This document shows, piece after piece, positions 1-8,437 of a DNA stretch of 64,000 nt. A program made the translations under genes and the position numbers. The DNA is from Allocoprococcus sp004560705 (GTDB lineage: Bacteria; Bacillota; Clostridia; Lachnospirales; Lachnospiraceae), in the NCBI RefSeq assembly GCF_052065755.1, contig NZ_JBQHTK010000008.1, positions 1 to 64,000 of the forward strand. Direction: 5' to 3'. How positions within the stretch are numbered: the stretch's first letter is position 1; the number at the start of each line of letters is the position of its first letter. The notes under the pieces were generated by a model. That model did not search any database. It saw nothing but the letters and a program-made list of their open reading frames with translations, and was not told the DNA's origin.

Positions 1-105
1 TCTGTTTGATATTACATCATCTATCACTTTCCGGCGATATTTCACAACCATAATCAAATGATAATATAACAAAAATACTGAATGTGCATTATTATCCAAA
101 TCCAT
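1..105 (-). CDS. tnpA: IS200/IS605-family transposase TnpA, N-terminal part (cut by window edge)
   Basis: Reading the minus strand from the ATG at 105 gives 35 codons open to the window edge. The peptide starts MDLDNNAHSVF and contains YHLIMVVKYRRKVI, which matches the N-terminus of Y1 (HUH) transposases of the IS200/IS605 family; these cut single-stranded DNA at subterminal hairpins. The HUH motif and catalytic tyrosine lie beyond the edge and cannot be checked. An AAAGGAC-like ribosome binding site precedes the ATG. A hairpin typical of the left end of such elements lies upstream at 199-221. Completeness of the element is unknown. Confidence 0.85.
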   Translation of the reverse strand, partial: MDLDNNAHSVFLLYYHLIMVVKYRRKVIDDVISNR

Positions 106-198
106 ATTATAGTCAGTCCTTTCTTTTATTCGACTGATTATATTATACCACATCCGGCACCTTAGAACAAGTGTTCTCTTATATTTTTTGCAATTCAT

Positions 199-221
199 CT
201 CGCCACCTAAAGAGGTGGGAG
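199..221 (-). mobile_element. Left-end hairpin of the IS200/IS605-type element
   Basis: CTC(g)CCACCT - AAAG - AGGTGGGAG forms a 6-bp stem extended by 3 bp with one bulged G. Subterminal imperfect palindromes like this are what TnpA recognises at the ends of IS200/IS605 elements. It lies about 95 bp upstream of the tnpA start, the expected place for a left end. The element boundary probably falls between 222 and 236, because the neighbouring nuclease gene shows family-like sequence from about 237 onward. Confidence 0.7.
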
Positions 222-272
222 AATTCTTGCTATATCTTGTTAAATTTCTGTACTGGAGCCAAGGGAGTTCGA

Positions 273-1178
273 ATGCTTTATGATTCCTTCTTTAAAGAAA
301 TCATGAATCCGGAAACCATACCGGAACGCCTGGAAGATTTCTTATCACTTGTATCAAATCAAAAAGTCACTATTTTGAAAGTCCTTCCTAATGATTCTAC
401 CCGCATTGCAGATGAAAGTTCACTACTGATCATGGATATTGTAGTTGAGCTATCCACTGGAAGCATCGCGAATGTTGAGGTGCAGAAGATTGGGTATGCA
501 TTTCCCGGGCAGCGATGCACCTGCTACTCTGCTGATCTGCTCCTTCGCCAGTACAAGCGAGTTAAGAGTGAGAAGAAAAAACGGTTCAGCTATCGCGATA
601 TCAAAAATGTCTATACTGTCATCCTATTCGAAAAAAGCACATATGAATTTCACAAATTTCCAGATATTTATATCCATCATTCTAATCAAAAAACCGATAC
701 TGGTTTAAAACTGGAACTGCTTCAGGATTATACCTTTATCGCTCTTGACATTTTCAAGAAAACTTTGCAAAATAAAGGTATCAATAACAAGTTAGAAGCT
801 TGGCTTACCTTCCTATGTGTGGACGAACCGGAGACGATTATGAAACTAATCGAAGCCTTCCCCGAATTCAAGCCTCTCTATGATGATGTATACCAGATTT
901 GTCGCAATACAGAAAAGGTGATGGAAATGTTTTCAAAGGAATTACAAGAACTGGATCGTAATACTGTGCAATATATGATTGATGAAATGCAGGATACGAT
1001 TGATTCGCAGAAAAAAACGATCGATACCCAACAAGATACGATTGATTCGCAAAAAGGTATGATTGATTCGCAAAAAGATACAATTGTTTCGCAAAAAGGT
1101 ATGATTGATGCCCAGCGGTTAAAGTTATCCAAAATGGAACAGGAACTCCTGGAATTACGAAAGAAGTTAAATTTTTAA
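273..1178 (+). CDS. PD-(D/E)XK nuclease-family transposase/Rpn-like protein, 5' truncated
   Basis: Residues after the ATG match the PD-(D/E)XK 'nuclease family transposase' proteins common in Lachnospiraceae: LYDSFFKEIMNPE, then ADESSLLIMDIVVEL and NVEVQKIGY carrying the D...ExQ core, then YSADLLLRQYKRV. Related Rpn proteins are DNA endonucleases that promote recombination. Family-like sequence (LLNFCTGAKG) continues upstream of this ATG to about 237 and then runs into the IS200-type end, so the gene has probably lost its original N-terminus. AAGGGAG lies 5 bases before the ATG at 273, so a shortened protein of about 301 residues could still be made; the frame is also open from a GTG at 171 inside the element. 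The C-terminus is a heptad-repeat coiled coil. Whether it is functional is uncertain. Confidence 0.75.
   Translation: MLYDSFFKEIMNPETIPERLEDFLSLVSNQKVTILKVLPNDSTRIADESSLLIMDIVVELSTGSIANVEVQKIGYAFPGQRCTCYSADLLLRQYKRVKSEKKKRFSYRDIKNVYTVILFEKSTYEFHKFPDIYIHHSNQKTDTGLKLELLQDYTFIALDIFKKTLQNKGINNKLEAWLTFLCVDEPETIMKLIEAFPEFKPLYDDVYQICRNTEKVMEMFSKELQELDRNTVQYMIDEMQDTIDSQKKTIDTQQDTIDSQKGMIDSQKDTIVSQKGMIDAQRLKLSKMEQELLELRKKLNF
993..1118 (+). repeat. Six 21-bp tandem repeats encoding heptads (DTIDSQK type)
   Basis: Six consecutive 21-bp units encode DTIDSQK, KTIDTQQ, DTIDSQK, GMIDSQK, DTIVSQK and GMIDAQR. The 7-residue period with I at a fixed place fits a coiled coil. The units are similar at DNA level (gattgattcgcaaaaa recurs), so copy number could vary by slippage or recombination. 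Confidence 0.85.
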
Positions 1179-1201
1179 ACCTAATAGCAACTTCGAAATC
1201 G

Positions 1202-1250
1202 AAAAGCAGTCTTTGCAGATTATTCTTATTTTCCTGTAAAGACTGCTTTT
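1202..1250. terminator. Terminator-like hairpin after the nuclease gene
   Basis: AAAAGCAGTCTTT (1202-1214) pairs with AAAGACTGCTTTT (1238-1250) around a 23-nt loop, followed by T-rich sequence on the plus strand. It lies between the nuclease gene (plus) and spmA (minus), which converge, so it may serve both. Confidence 0.65.
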
Positions 1251-1325
1251 TGTAATTGTCATATATGTTTCTCTTACCATAGTATTTGAAGCCAAAGGGC
1301 GCTGGTCGTGGCAAAAGAACCGTCC

Positions 1326-1928
1326 CTAAGTTCTAAGTTTACAATACACAACCGCCACTCCGGTACTCACCGCCGTCGCCAAGATCCCCGCCCCTACAAT
1401 CGCCGCCGGGTTCACGCTGCCGTACTGGCTCCGGTAGGCGATTACATTTACCGGGATCAGCTGCAGTGAGGAGATATTCATAACCAAAAAGGTACACATC
1501 TCATTACTTGCGATTCCTTTCTTCCTTACCGGTCCCGGAAGTTTTCCTCGCCTTCTGTCTTCTTCCAGATCTGCCAGTGCTTCCATGGCTTTCAGCCCGG
1601 CGGGGGTCGCGGCCCAGCCGAGGCCTAGGACATTGGCAATGATGTTACTTGTTATATGTTCTTCCGCGGGATGTCCTTCGGGTAATTCCGGAAACAGAAA
1701 ACGTATAAGTGGTCTCATTTTCTTCGCTGCAGCTTCCATGATCCCACCTTTTTTCGCGATTTCCATGATGCCTACCCAGAACGACATCACTCCCATCATC
1801 GTGATACACAGGGTGACTGCCTCTTTAGAGGAATCCAGTGCGGCATTTGTGACATCTGCCATTTTCCCGGTAAATGCGGCAAATATGATTCCCATAATAA
1901 TCATGCCCGCCCATAAATAGTTCAGCAT
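1326..1928 (-). CDS. spmA: Spore maturation protein A / nucleoside-recognition (Gate) domain membrane protein
   Basis: This 200-residue membrane protein fits SpmA in length and sequence: MLNYLWAGMIIMGI at the N-terminus, KEAVTLCITMMGVMSFW, VLGLGWAATPAGLKAM, and a C-terminal SNEMCTFLVMNISSLQLIP segment. SpmA and SpmB are needed for spore-core dehydration in Bacillus, and their Gate domain forms a membrane channel-like fold. The usual partner spmB is not next to it: downstream lies only the nuclease/IS region. The C-terminus ends KLRT inside a GGGACGGTTC-type motif, suggesting that a rearrangement cut the operon just after spmA. A separate start at 1928 and a gap of about 100 bp separate it from the permease gene upstream. 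Confidence 0.85.
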   Translation of the reverse strand: MLNYLWAGMIIMGIIFAAFTGKMADVTNAALDSSKEAVTLCITMMGVMSFWVGIMEIAKKGGIMEAAAKKMRPLIRFLFPELPEGHPAEEHITSNIIANVLGLGWAATPAGLKAMEALADLEEDRRRGKLPGPVRKKGIASNEMCTFLVMNISSLQLIPVNVIAYRSQYGSVNPAAIVGAGILATAVSTGVAVVYCKLRT

Positions 1929-2026
1929 TTATTTCACCTGAAAAAGCTTCTCTCTAATAGATATGCGGAACCTTTTCAATATTTCACTTATAGTTCTTCT
2001 TCTTCAAATACCCAGATTGTTTCTTT

Positions 2027-3259
2027 TTAATCTTCCGCATGCTCCGCTTCAAAGATCTCCTGCATTTTCTGAACTTCTTCCTCCGAATATTCCTCCACAG
2101 TCTGCGCCGTCACATTTTTGATCTTCTGTTTCTTAAGCTTGAGATACACAATTTCCCGGAATAATGTATAGATAACCGAAACAATCGGGATAAAGATCAA
2201 CATTCCGACAACCCCCATCAGATTTCCACCGATGCTGACTGCTGCCAGTACCCAGATTGAAGGAAGTCCCACGGAATTTCCAACAACGTGCGGGTAGATC
2301 AGATTTCCTTCTATCTGCTGAAGCACCAGGAACATAATAACAAAAACAACCGCTTGCCTTGGATTTACCATAAAAATCATAAAAGCTCCCAGGGCACATC
2401 CGATAAATGCACCAAAAATCGGGATCAGTGCGGTGAAGGCAATAATAATTCCGATCAGAAGTGCATACGGCATTCTAAGAATCGTCATCGTCACCACAAA
2501 CATGCATCCCAGAATGATTGCTTCCAGACATTGCCCTGTCAGAAAATTGGAAAAGATCTTATAGGTCAGTGAGCATATCTCCAGTGCCGCCTCCGCTTTC
2601 CTTTTGGGAATAAATGCAAAAAATACCTTTCTGACCTGTACATGCAGTTTTTCCTTCTGAAAGAGAACATAACAGGCAAATGAAAACGCAATAAAGAATT
2701 TGGCCACGCCACCGACAAGATTACTCACCGCATTAAATGTCGTATTCATCACATTTCCGGCTCCGTTTCCAAGCATTCCCATTAGCCAGCTGATCATCTT
2801 ATCCGGATTAAATTCAATCTGATCCACCCATTTCATCACATCCGGATTGTTATTCGTAAAATTCCCGACCCATTCCTGCAGTTTCGGAATGAACGCTGCA
2901 ATGCTGCTTCCCAGGCTGGAAAATGTATCCCCCAACTGCGGTACAAGAACAAACATCACAAGTACGATCAGACCGACAACAATCGCAATTGTTAATACGA
3001 GACTGACCGGCCTTGCCAGCTTCTTCGCCGCTTTTCCTCTGTCTTCCTTATTTTTTCCGAACATTTTCGCTTCGATGAAGCTCATCGGGACATTGATGAT
3101 AAATGCAATTGCACCTCCAAGTACAAACGGAAACGCAAGTCCCCATATCACTCCCACAATCTCTAAAACTTTATCGAAATTCCAGAGTCCAACCATAATC
3201 AAAATCGTAAATACAATCAATCCTCTTATTTTTCGAAGTGTTTCCTGACTCCAATCCAT
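2027..3259 (-). CDS. AI-2E family transporter (YtvI/PerM-type permease)
   Basis: The 410-residue protein has about eight hydrophobic segments, starting WSQETLRKIRGLIVFTILI. The C-terminal half has IGIIIAFTALIPIFG, QQIEGNLIYPHVVG and SVGLPSIWVLAAVSIGG, the signature segments of the AI-2E/PerM superfamily. Members have been linked to AI-2 export, Na+/H+ antiport or unknown transport, so the substrate cannot be given. The tail is charged and cytoplasmic. AGGAGG lies 12 bases before the ATG. It begins 43 bp after the P-type ATPase gene and is probably co-transcribed with it, which would place it under the manganese riboswitch. Confidence 0.88.
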   Translation of the reverse strand: MDWSQETLRKIRGLIVFTILIMVGLWNFDKVLEIVGVIWGLAFPFVLGGAIAFIINVPMSFIEAKMFGKNKEDRGKAAKKLARPVSLVLTIAIVVGLIVLVMFVLVPQLGDTFSSLGSSIAAFIPKLQEWVGNFTNNNPDVMKWVDQIEFNPDKMISWLMGMLGNGAGNVMNTTFNAVSNLVGGVAKFFIAFSFACYVLFQKEKLHVQVRKVFFAFIPKRKAEAALEICSLTYKIFSNFLTGQCLEAIILGCMFVVTMTILRMPYALLIGIIIAFTALIPIFGAFIGCALGAFMIFMVNPRQAVVFVIMFLVLQQIEGNLIYPHVVGNSVGLPSIWVLAAVSIGGNLMGVVGMLIFIPIVSVIYTLFREIVYLKLKKQKIKNVTAQTVEEYSEEEVQKMQEIFEAEHAED

Positions 3260-3302
3260 TTACGCCACGCTCCTCCTGCATTTCTTTCTGTAATTCTTCC
3301 TA

Positions 3303-5975
3303 TTATTTCTGCTTTCTCCAACCTTTTCTCACTGCCCTCAGCACCTGAATCACCGGAAGATTCAGAATCGCCAGTCCACAGACGGTCAGGAACTGCCCGC
3401 CATCCAGCGTCACCACCTTGAACACATTGTGAAGTCCCGGTATCATCAGGACTGCTGTAATGAAAACAAAACCGATTCCGAATGCACCAATCAGATATTT
3501 ATTATTAAACAGCTTTTTGCTGAACAAAATCATATCATCTGATTTACAGTTGAATCCGTGAACGAGCCTTGACAGGCACAATGTTCCAAATGCGAACGTG
3601 CTCCCGAGCGCAGCTCCGCCCTGACGGTATCCCAACAGAAAACCGATGGTTGTCATCACTCCGATCACCAGGCCTTCCAGACCTATCTTGCCCAAAAATG
3701 CTTTTGTCAGAATGGATTCATTCATCGGGCGAGGCTTTTCTTCCATCACATCTCTGCTGTGCGGTTCCAGTCCCAATGCGATTGCCGGAAGGCTGTCAGT
3801 CAGCAGGTTGATAAAGAGAAGATGAACCGGTTCAAACGGCACCGGAAGTGCTGCCAGCGAAGCAAAAAGTACGGTAAGAATCGCGCCAAAATTGCCGGAC
3901 AGGAGGAACTGAATCGAATTCTTAATGTTTCGATAGACATTCCGTCCGTTTTCCACCGCTTTTACAATGGTTGCAAAATTATCATCTGTCAGCACCATCG
4001 CCGCCGCATCTTTGGCCACTTCGGTTCCGGTTATTCCCATCGCAACACCGATATCCGCCTGTTTCAGAGCCGGTGCGTCATTGACTCCGTCACCGGTCAT
4101 GGCAACAATATTGCCTCGTTCCTGCCAGGCGCGGACGATCCGGATCTTGTGCTCCGGTGAAACGCGGGCGTAAACTGAGATCCGAGGAACAAATTCTCTC
4201 AGTTCCTCATCCGTCATCCCATCAATCTGTGCACCTTCGCACGCTTCTGAAAAATCTTTTAATATGCCGATACGTTTTGCAATTGCCGCTGCAGTGATCT
4301 TATGATCCCCAGTGATCATGACTGGTCGGATCCCTGCTTTGATACACTCTGCGACCGCCCCCATGGATTCTTCTCTGGGCGGATCCATCATCGCAATCAT
4401 TCCCAGAAATACCAGATTCTCTTCATCTTCCACTTGTAATACCGGAGCCTGCTCTTTCGCAATGCTTTCGTCTGACTTACCTCCATCCTTTATCGGAATG
4501 TCCCGGTATGCAAATCCCAGAACCCGGAGTCCCTCTCCTGAGAAATCCTGATTCTGTTTTTCAATCTTTTCTATGTCCTTGGCACTTATTTCCCGGACAC
4601 CGTCTGCCGTCTGGATCCGGATAGCACGGTTCAGAATTACGTCCACAGCACCTTTCACGGTCATACGGTACACGTGCTCTCCCTGCTGATTTTCCATCCA
4701 ATGTAAAGTAGACATCAATTTTCTGTCACTGTCAAAAGGAATTTCCGACAGTCTCGGGTACTGTGCTCTCTCTTTGGACGCCTCGACTCCCAGTGCACTT
4801 CCCATATTAATGAGTGCCGTCTCTGTGGGATCGCCAATCTCAATTCCGTCTTCATTTGTCGAATCGTTGCACAGAATGCTATACCGCAAAAGCTGTCTCT
4901 GCAGTGTATCATTCAGATCCACCTCTGCAGCGCGGATTCTTCTGGCATCCACATAATAATCTTCCACGGTCATTTTATTCTGTGTCAAGGTTCCTGTTTT
5001 ATCAGAACAGATCACGGACACACTGCCCAATCCTTCAACTGCCTGAAGTTTACGGATGATTGCATGCTCTTTAGCCATTTTCTGTGTTCCAAAGGAAAGC
5101 ACAATCGTTACAATAGAACTGAGCGCTTCGGGAATAGCGGCAACCGCGAGTGCAACGGCAAAGAGAAATGCATTTCCGATATTCTCTCCCCGCAAAACAC
5201 TGATTCCGAATAAAATGGCACAGAACACTAAAATAATAATGGATAGCTTCTGCCCAAACTGATCCAGATTCACTTGAAGCGGTGTCTTTTTCTCGGAAGC
5301 ATTTTTCAGCAAACCGGCGATTTTCCCGACCTCGGTCTGCATTCCCACATCCGTCACGACAAAGCTTCCACGCCCGTATGTGACATAGCTTCCCGAAAAC
5401 ACCATGTTGGTCCGATCTCCCAGAGGAACTTCGTTTTCAATGACATCTTCCTGCTTCTCCACTCCAAGGCTCTCCCCTGTGAGTGCACTTTCATCGATCT
5501 TGAGGCTTGCATTTTCCAGAATTCTTCCGTCCGCCGGGACATAGTCCCCTGCCTCCAGCATCACGAGATCTCCCACGACAAGTTCCCGGACCGGGATCGG
5601 GGCGACCGCGCCGTCACGCATGACTTTCGCCTCCGGACCCGAAAGTTTCTTCAAGCTTTGCAGGGACTGTTCCGCTTTCAGCGTCTGTACCGTTCCGAGG
5701 ATCGCATTGATCGTAATGACCACCAGAATTACAATCGCACTCTCCATATCTCCTAAAATTCCGGATATAATCGCAGATATGATCAATATAAATACAAGGA
5801 AATCTTTGTATTGCTCCAGAAAAATCTGCAGTACACTCTTCCTCTTCCCTTCCGTCAGTTCGTTCCATCCTGATCTCTCACGACTTTGTTCTACTTCCGT
5901 TTTGGATAGTCCGTCCGGATGGCTGTTCACTCTCTCCTGCACCTCAGCAGCTGTTAGCTGGTAAATTTCTTTCAT
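3303..5975 (-). CDS. P2-type cation-translocating ATPase (Ca2+/Mn2+ exporter class)
   Basis: The 890-residue protein has full P2-ATPase architecture: N-terminal cation-ATPase domain, LTGES in the actuator domain, the phosphorylated aspartate in SDKTGTLTQNK, a nucleotide-binding domain, and TGDGVNDAPALK in the hinge. Ion-site residues match the SERCA/PMR1 group: IPEAL in M4 and INLLTDSLPA in M6. The cytosolic cation is exported at the cost of ATP. A yybP-ykoY-type riboswitch in the leader points to Mn2+ as the signal, so Mn2+ export (perhaps with Ca2+) is the best inference; similar ATPases under this riboswitch are known in lactic acid bacteria. AGGAGG precedes the ATG. The gene is intact. 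Confidence 0.92.
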   Translation of the reverse strand: MKEIYQLTAAEVQERVNSHPDGLSKTEVEQSRERSGWNELTEGKRKSVLQIFLEQYKDFLVFILIISAIISGILGDMESAIVILVVITINAILGTVQTLKAEQSLQSLKKLSGPEAKVMRDGAVAPIPVRELVVGDLVMLEAGDYVPADGRILENASLKIDESALTGESLGVEKQEDVIENEVPLGDRTNMVFSGSYVTYGRGSFVVTDVGMQTEVGKIAGLLKNASEKKTPLQVNLDQFGQKLSIIILVFCAILFGISVLRGENIGNAFLFAVALAVAAIPEALSSIVTIVLSFGTQKMAKEHAIIRKLQAVEGLGSVSVICSDKTGTLTQNKMTVEDYYVDARRIRAAEVDLNDTLQRQLLRYSILCNDSTNEDGIEIGDPTETALINMGSALGVEASKERAQYPRLSEIPFDSDRKLMSTLHWMENQQGEHVYRMTVKGAVDVILNRAIRIQTADGVREISAKDIEKIEKQNQDFSGEGLRVLGFAYRDIPIKDGGKSDESIAKEQAPVLQVEDEENLVFLGMIAMMDPPREESMGAVAECIKAGIRPVMITGDHKITAAAIAKRIGILKDFSEACEGAQIDGMTDEELREFVPRISVYARVSPEHKIRIVRAWQERGNIVAMTGDGVNDAPALKQADIGVAMGITGTEVAKDAAAMVLTDDNFATIVKAVENGRNVYRNIKNSIQFLLSGNFGAILTVLFASLAALPVPFEPVHLLFINLLTDSLPAIALGLEPHSRDVMEEKPRPMNESILTKAFLGKIGLEGLVIGVMTTIGFLLGYRQGGAALGSTFAFGTLCLSRLVHGFNCKSDDMILFSKKLFNNKYLIGAFGIGFVFITAVLMIPGLHNVFKVVTLDGGQFLTVCGLAILNLPVIQVLRAVRKGWRKQK

Positions 5976-6028
5976 CGTGTTTTCCTCCTACTTCCAAGTA
6001 TTTACAATTCAGAAGACACTATGCAAAA

Positions 6029-6079
6029 AGATAAAAAGAAAAGACTTTCATTGCATACTTCTTCCTGCAATAAAAGTCT
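6029..6079 (-). terminator. Intrinsic terminator of the manganese riboswitch
   Basis: On the minus strand AGACTTTTATTGCA (6079-6066) pairs with TGCAATGAAAGTCT (6055-6042), followed by TTTTCTTTTT. The 5' arm overlaps the 3' end of the aptamer (GGTGAGACTTTTATTGC), so aptamer folding and terminator formation are mutually exclusive. This fits an ON switch in which metal binding prevents termination. Confidence 0.85.
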
Positions 6080-6170
6080 CACCGTTTTCTCACGATACCG
6101 GATGGGTTCCATCGTATTGACGATATCGTAAACGCATTCATGACAAACGTAGGTTACTCCCTTTTACTTA
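6066..6170 (-). promoter_or_regulatory. yybP-ykoY (Mn2+) riboswitch aptamer
   Basis: The minus-strand leader reads AAAGGGAGTAACCTACG at the 5' side and ends CCATCCGGTATCGTGAG...CGGTGAGACTTTTATTGC, matching the conserved GGGGAGUAG and GUGAGACCUUU-UUGC segments of the yybP-ykoY class, which senses Mn2+. It lies about 90 bp upstream of the P-type ATPase and is followed by an overlapping intrinsic terminator. Recognition is by eye; a covariance-model search would settle it. Confidence 0.85.
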
Positions 6171-6265
6171 TTAGTTATAATAATCAGATTCTATTATTTT
6201 GTCAATCATTTTCGGAAATTTGAAAGATTAAAAAAATTCCACCGGATCTGTTTGGCGTACACATG

Positions 6266-6306
6266 GCAAAAAACAAGAGACATATCTCAAATGGGATATG
6301 TCTCTT
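6266..6306 (-). terminator. Terminator of the MsmX/UgpC-type ATPase gene
   Basis: AAGAGACATATC (6275-6286) and GATATGTCTCTT (6295-6306) form a perfect 12-bp stem with an 8-nt loop. On the minus strand it is followed by GTTTTTTG. It directly follows the stop codon at 6322. Confidence 0.92.
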
Positions 6307-6321
6307 GCGGATTACACATTC

Positions 6322-7434
6322 TTAGTTTGTGATTGTCTTTTCTGTTTCTTTATCGAATACATGAATCTTGTCTGCATCCAAAGCAAATTTAACAGTATCG
6401 CCTGTTCTTGCTGTTGTTCTAGGATCAACTCTTGCAGTCATGCTTGCTCCTTCGTAATCGAAGTGTAAGTAAACTTCTGCACCAAGCATTTCGTATACAC
6501 GGATTGTAGCTTCAATCAGAGTACCCTGAGATTTTGCGATAAATTCTGGTTCGTCATGTACATCTTCCGGACGGATTCCGAGAACAACTGTCTTTCCATC
6601 ATATCCGCCATCGATAAGCTTTTTAGCTTTTGCAGCCGGAAGTTCGATATCAGAAGGACCAGCCTGAAGGTATACTTTGTCGCCTTTTACTTTACATACA
6701 GCATCTACGAAGTTCATCTGCGGAGATCCGATGAATCCTGCTACGAACAGGTTGCACGGGGTATCGTATAATACCTGTGGAGTATCTACCTGCTGAACAA
6801 CACCTGCGTTCATAACTACGATTCTGGTTCCCAGTGTCATAGCTTCTGTCTGGTCATGTGTTACGTAGATGATGGTTGTACCTAATCTCTGATGTAATTT
6901 AGAGATCTCAATACGCATCTGTCCACGAAGCTTAGCATCCAGGTTTGAAAGAGGCTCATCCATAAGGAATACTTTCGGGTTACGAACGATAGCACGTCCC
7001 ATAGCAACACGCTGTCTCTGTCCACCTGATAATGCTTTCGGTTTACGATCAAGCAGGCTTTCCAGGTCAAGGATTCTTGCCGCTTCACGAACCATTTTAT
7101 CAATTTCCGGTTTCGGAACTTTTCTTAATTTAAGACCAAATGCCATGTTATCATATACAGTCATATGTGGATACAGAGCGTAGTTCTGGAATACCATTGC
7201 GATATCTCTGTCTTTTGGTTCTACATCGTTCACTACTTTATCACCAATCTTTAATTCACCGCTTGAGATGTCTTCCAGACCTGCGATCATACGAAGTGTT
7301 GTGGATTTTCCACATCCTGACGGTCCTACAAAGATGATAAATTCTTTATCTTCGATTTCAAGGTTGAAATCTTTAACTGCCTCAAATCCGTTTGGATAAG
7401 TTTTGTTGATATGTTTTAATGATAAACTTGCCAT
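6322..7434 (-). CDS. ugpC: Sugar ABC transporter ATP-binding protein (UgpC/MsmX family)
   Basis: The 370-residue protein has an N-terminal ABC ATPase with Walker A GPSGCGKST, signature LSGGQRQRVAMGRA, Walker B FLMDEPLSNLDAKLR and the switch histidine in YVTHDQTEAMTL. A C-terminal TOBE region contains VVLGIRPEDVHDEPEF. This is the MsmX/MalK/UgpC type that powers carbohydrate ABC importers. No permease or binding protein is encoded nearby, and the gene has its own promoter and terminator. It therefore probably serves several sugar importers encoded elsewhere, as MsmX does in Bacillus. AGGAGG lies 8 bases before the ATG. Confidence 0.92.
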   Translation of the reverse strand: MASLSLKHINKTYPNGFEAVKDFNLEIEDKEFIIFVGPSGCGKSTTLRMIAGLEDISSGELKIGDKVVNDVEPKDRDIAMVFQNYALYPHMTVYDNMAFGLKLRKVPKPEIDKMVREAARILDLESLLDRKPKALSGGQRQRVAMGRAIVRNPKVFLMDEPLSNLDAKLRGQMRIEISKLHQRLGTTIIYVTHDQTEAMTLGTRIVVMNAGVVQQVDTPQVLYDTPCNLFVAGFIGSPQMNFVDAVCKVKGDKVYLQAGPSDIELPAAKAKKLIDGGYDGKTVVLGIRPEDVHDEPEFIAKSQGTLIEATIRVYEMLGAEVYLHFDYEGASMTARVDPRTTARTGDTVKFALDADKIHVFDKETEKTITN

Positions 7435-7504
7435 TGGTTCTTTCCTCCTAAAATGTTTTGATTACTTTTTATTACGGCTCAGCCGTTTTCTCTATCTGTC
7501 ATTT

Positions 7505-7533
7505 AGTATAGTAAAAAAATCGTTTCTGGTCTA
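7505..7533 (-). promoter_or_regulatory. Sigma-A-type promoter for the MsmX/UgpC gene
   Basis: On the minus strand TAGACC (7533-7528) and TATACT (7510-7505) are separated by 17 bp, about 70 bp upstream of the start codon. The -10 matches consensus at 5 of 6 positions and the -35 at 4 of 6. A short GC-rich dyad (ACGGCTGAGCCGT) lies in the leader. Confidence 0.55.
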
Positions 7534-7582
7534 TGTTCGGGTTGAACAAAGTTTTATAAACAAGGTGTACAAATTGACGAAA

Positions 7583-8422
7583 CTACAAAAGTGCCTTATA
7601 TACGTCACGTTTGCCGATCCCTCTGTCCTTTGCGACGCATTTCATAGCCTCTTTCTTCTCCATTCCCTGGTTCAGATAATACTCCATATGCTCCGGAATG
7701 CTCATCTGCTCCCATTTCCCTTGTTCTTCACGTCGTATCATTTCACGGCTTTTTCCCTCTGCAACCAGCACGCATTCTCCCTTTGGCTCATTTTCTTCAT
7801 AATAAGAGACTGCTTCGGCAAATGTTGTGGTAAATGCTGTTTCGTGCTTCTTCGTAAGTTCTCTGCATACAGTCAGCCGGCGGTCTTCTCCCAGAACCTG
7901 CCCCAGTTCCTTCAAGGTCTTCACCAGGCGGTGCGGTGCCTCGTAAATGATCATGGTTCTGGTTTCTTCTGCCAGTTCCGCCAGAACTTCCTGACGCTCT
8001 TTTTTATCGGATGGCAGAAATGCCTCAAAAGCAAATCTTCTGGTTGACAATCCGGATATCGTGAGCGCAGTAATACATGCGGCCGCACCCGGAAGTGAAG
8101 TCACTGTAATCCCGGCTTCATAGCACATCTTCACCAGTTCTTCTCCCGGATCCGAGATTCCCGGCGTACCTGCATCTGTAATCAATGCTATGTTCTGTCC
8201 TTCCAGCAGTTTATCCACCAGCTTTTGTCCCTTTTCGATTTTATTGTATTCATGGTAACTGGTCATCGGTGTCTTAATCTCAAAATGATTCAGCAGCTTG
8301 ATGCTGTTCCTCGTATCTTCTGCTGCGATCAGATCTACTTCCTTCAATGTCCGGATCACCCGGAACGTCATATCTTCCAGATTGCCGATGGGTGTCGCAC
8401 ACAAATATAATGTTCCCGCCAT
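7583..8422 (-). CDS. rsmI: 16S rRNA (cytidine(1402)-2'-O)-methyltransferase RsmI
   Basis: The 279-residue protein begins MAGTLYLCATPIGNLEDM, the hallmark of RsmI. It continues with IAAEDTRNSIKLLNHF, ITDAGTPGISDPGE and LPGAAACITALTISGL, the tetrapyrrole-methylase fold that binds SAM. It 2'-O-methylates C1402 of 16S rRNA in the decoding centre. It is the last gene of a conserved cluster, starting 15 bp after trmN6, and is the counterpart of Bacillus yabC. No clear terminator was seen after it. Confidence 0.95.
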   Translation of the reverse strand: MAGTLYLCATPIGNLEDMTFRVIRTLKEVDLIAAEDTRNSIKLLNHFEIKTPMTSYHEYNKIEKGQKLVDKLLEGQNIALITDAGTPGISDPGEELVKMCYEAGITVTSLPGAAACITALTISGLSTRRFAFEAFLPSDKKERQEVLAELAEETRTMIIYEAPHRLVKTLKELGQVLGEDRRLTVCRELTKKHETAFTTTFAEAVSYYEENEPKGECVLVAEGKSREMIRREEQGKWEQMSIPEHMEYYLNQGMEKKEAMKCVAKDRGIGKRDVYKALL

Positions 8423-8437
8423 ACGCTCTCCTTTCCG

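Noticed and set aside
868..1314. Minus-strand open frames opposite the nuclease gene
   Set aside because: They mirror the heptad repeats and run through the terminator; no start signal.
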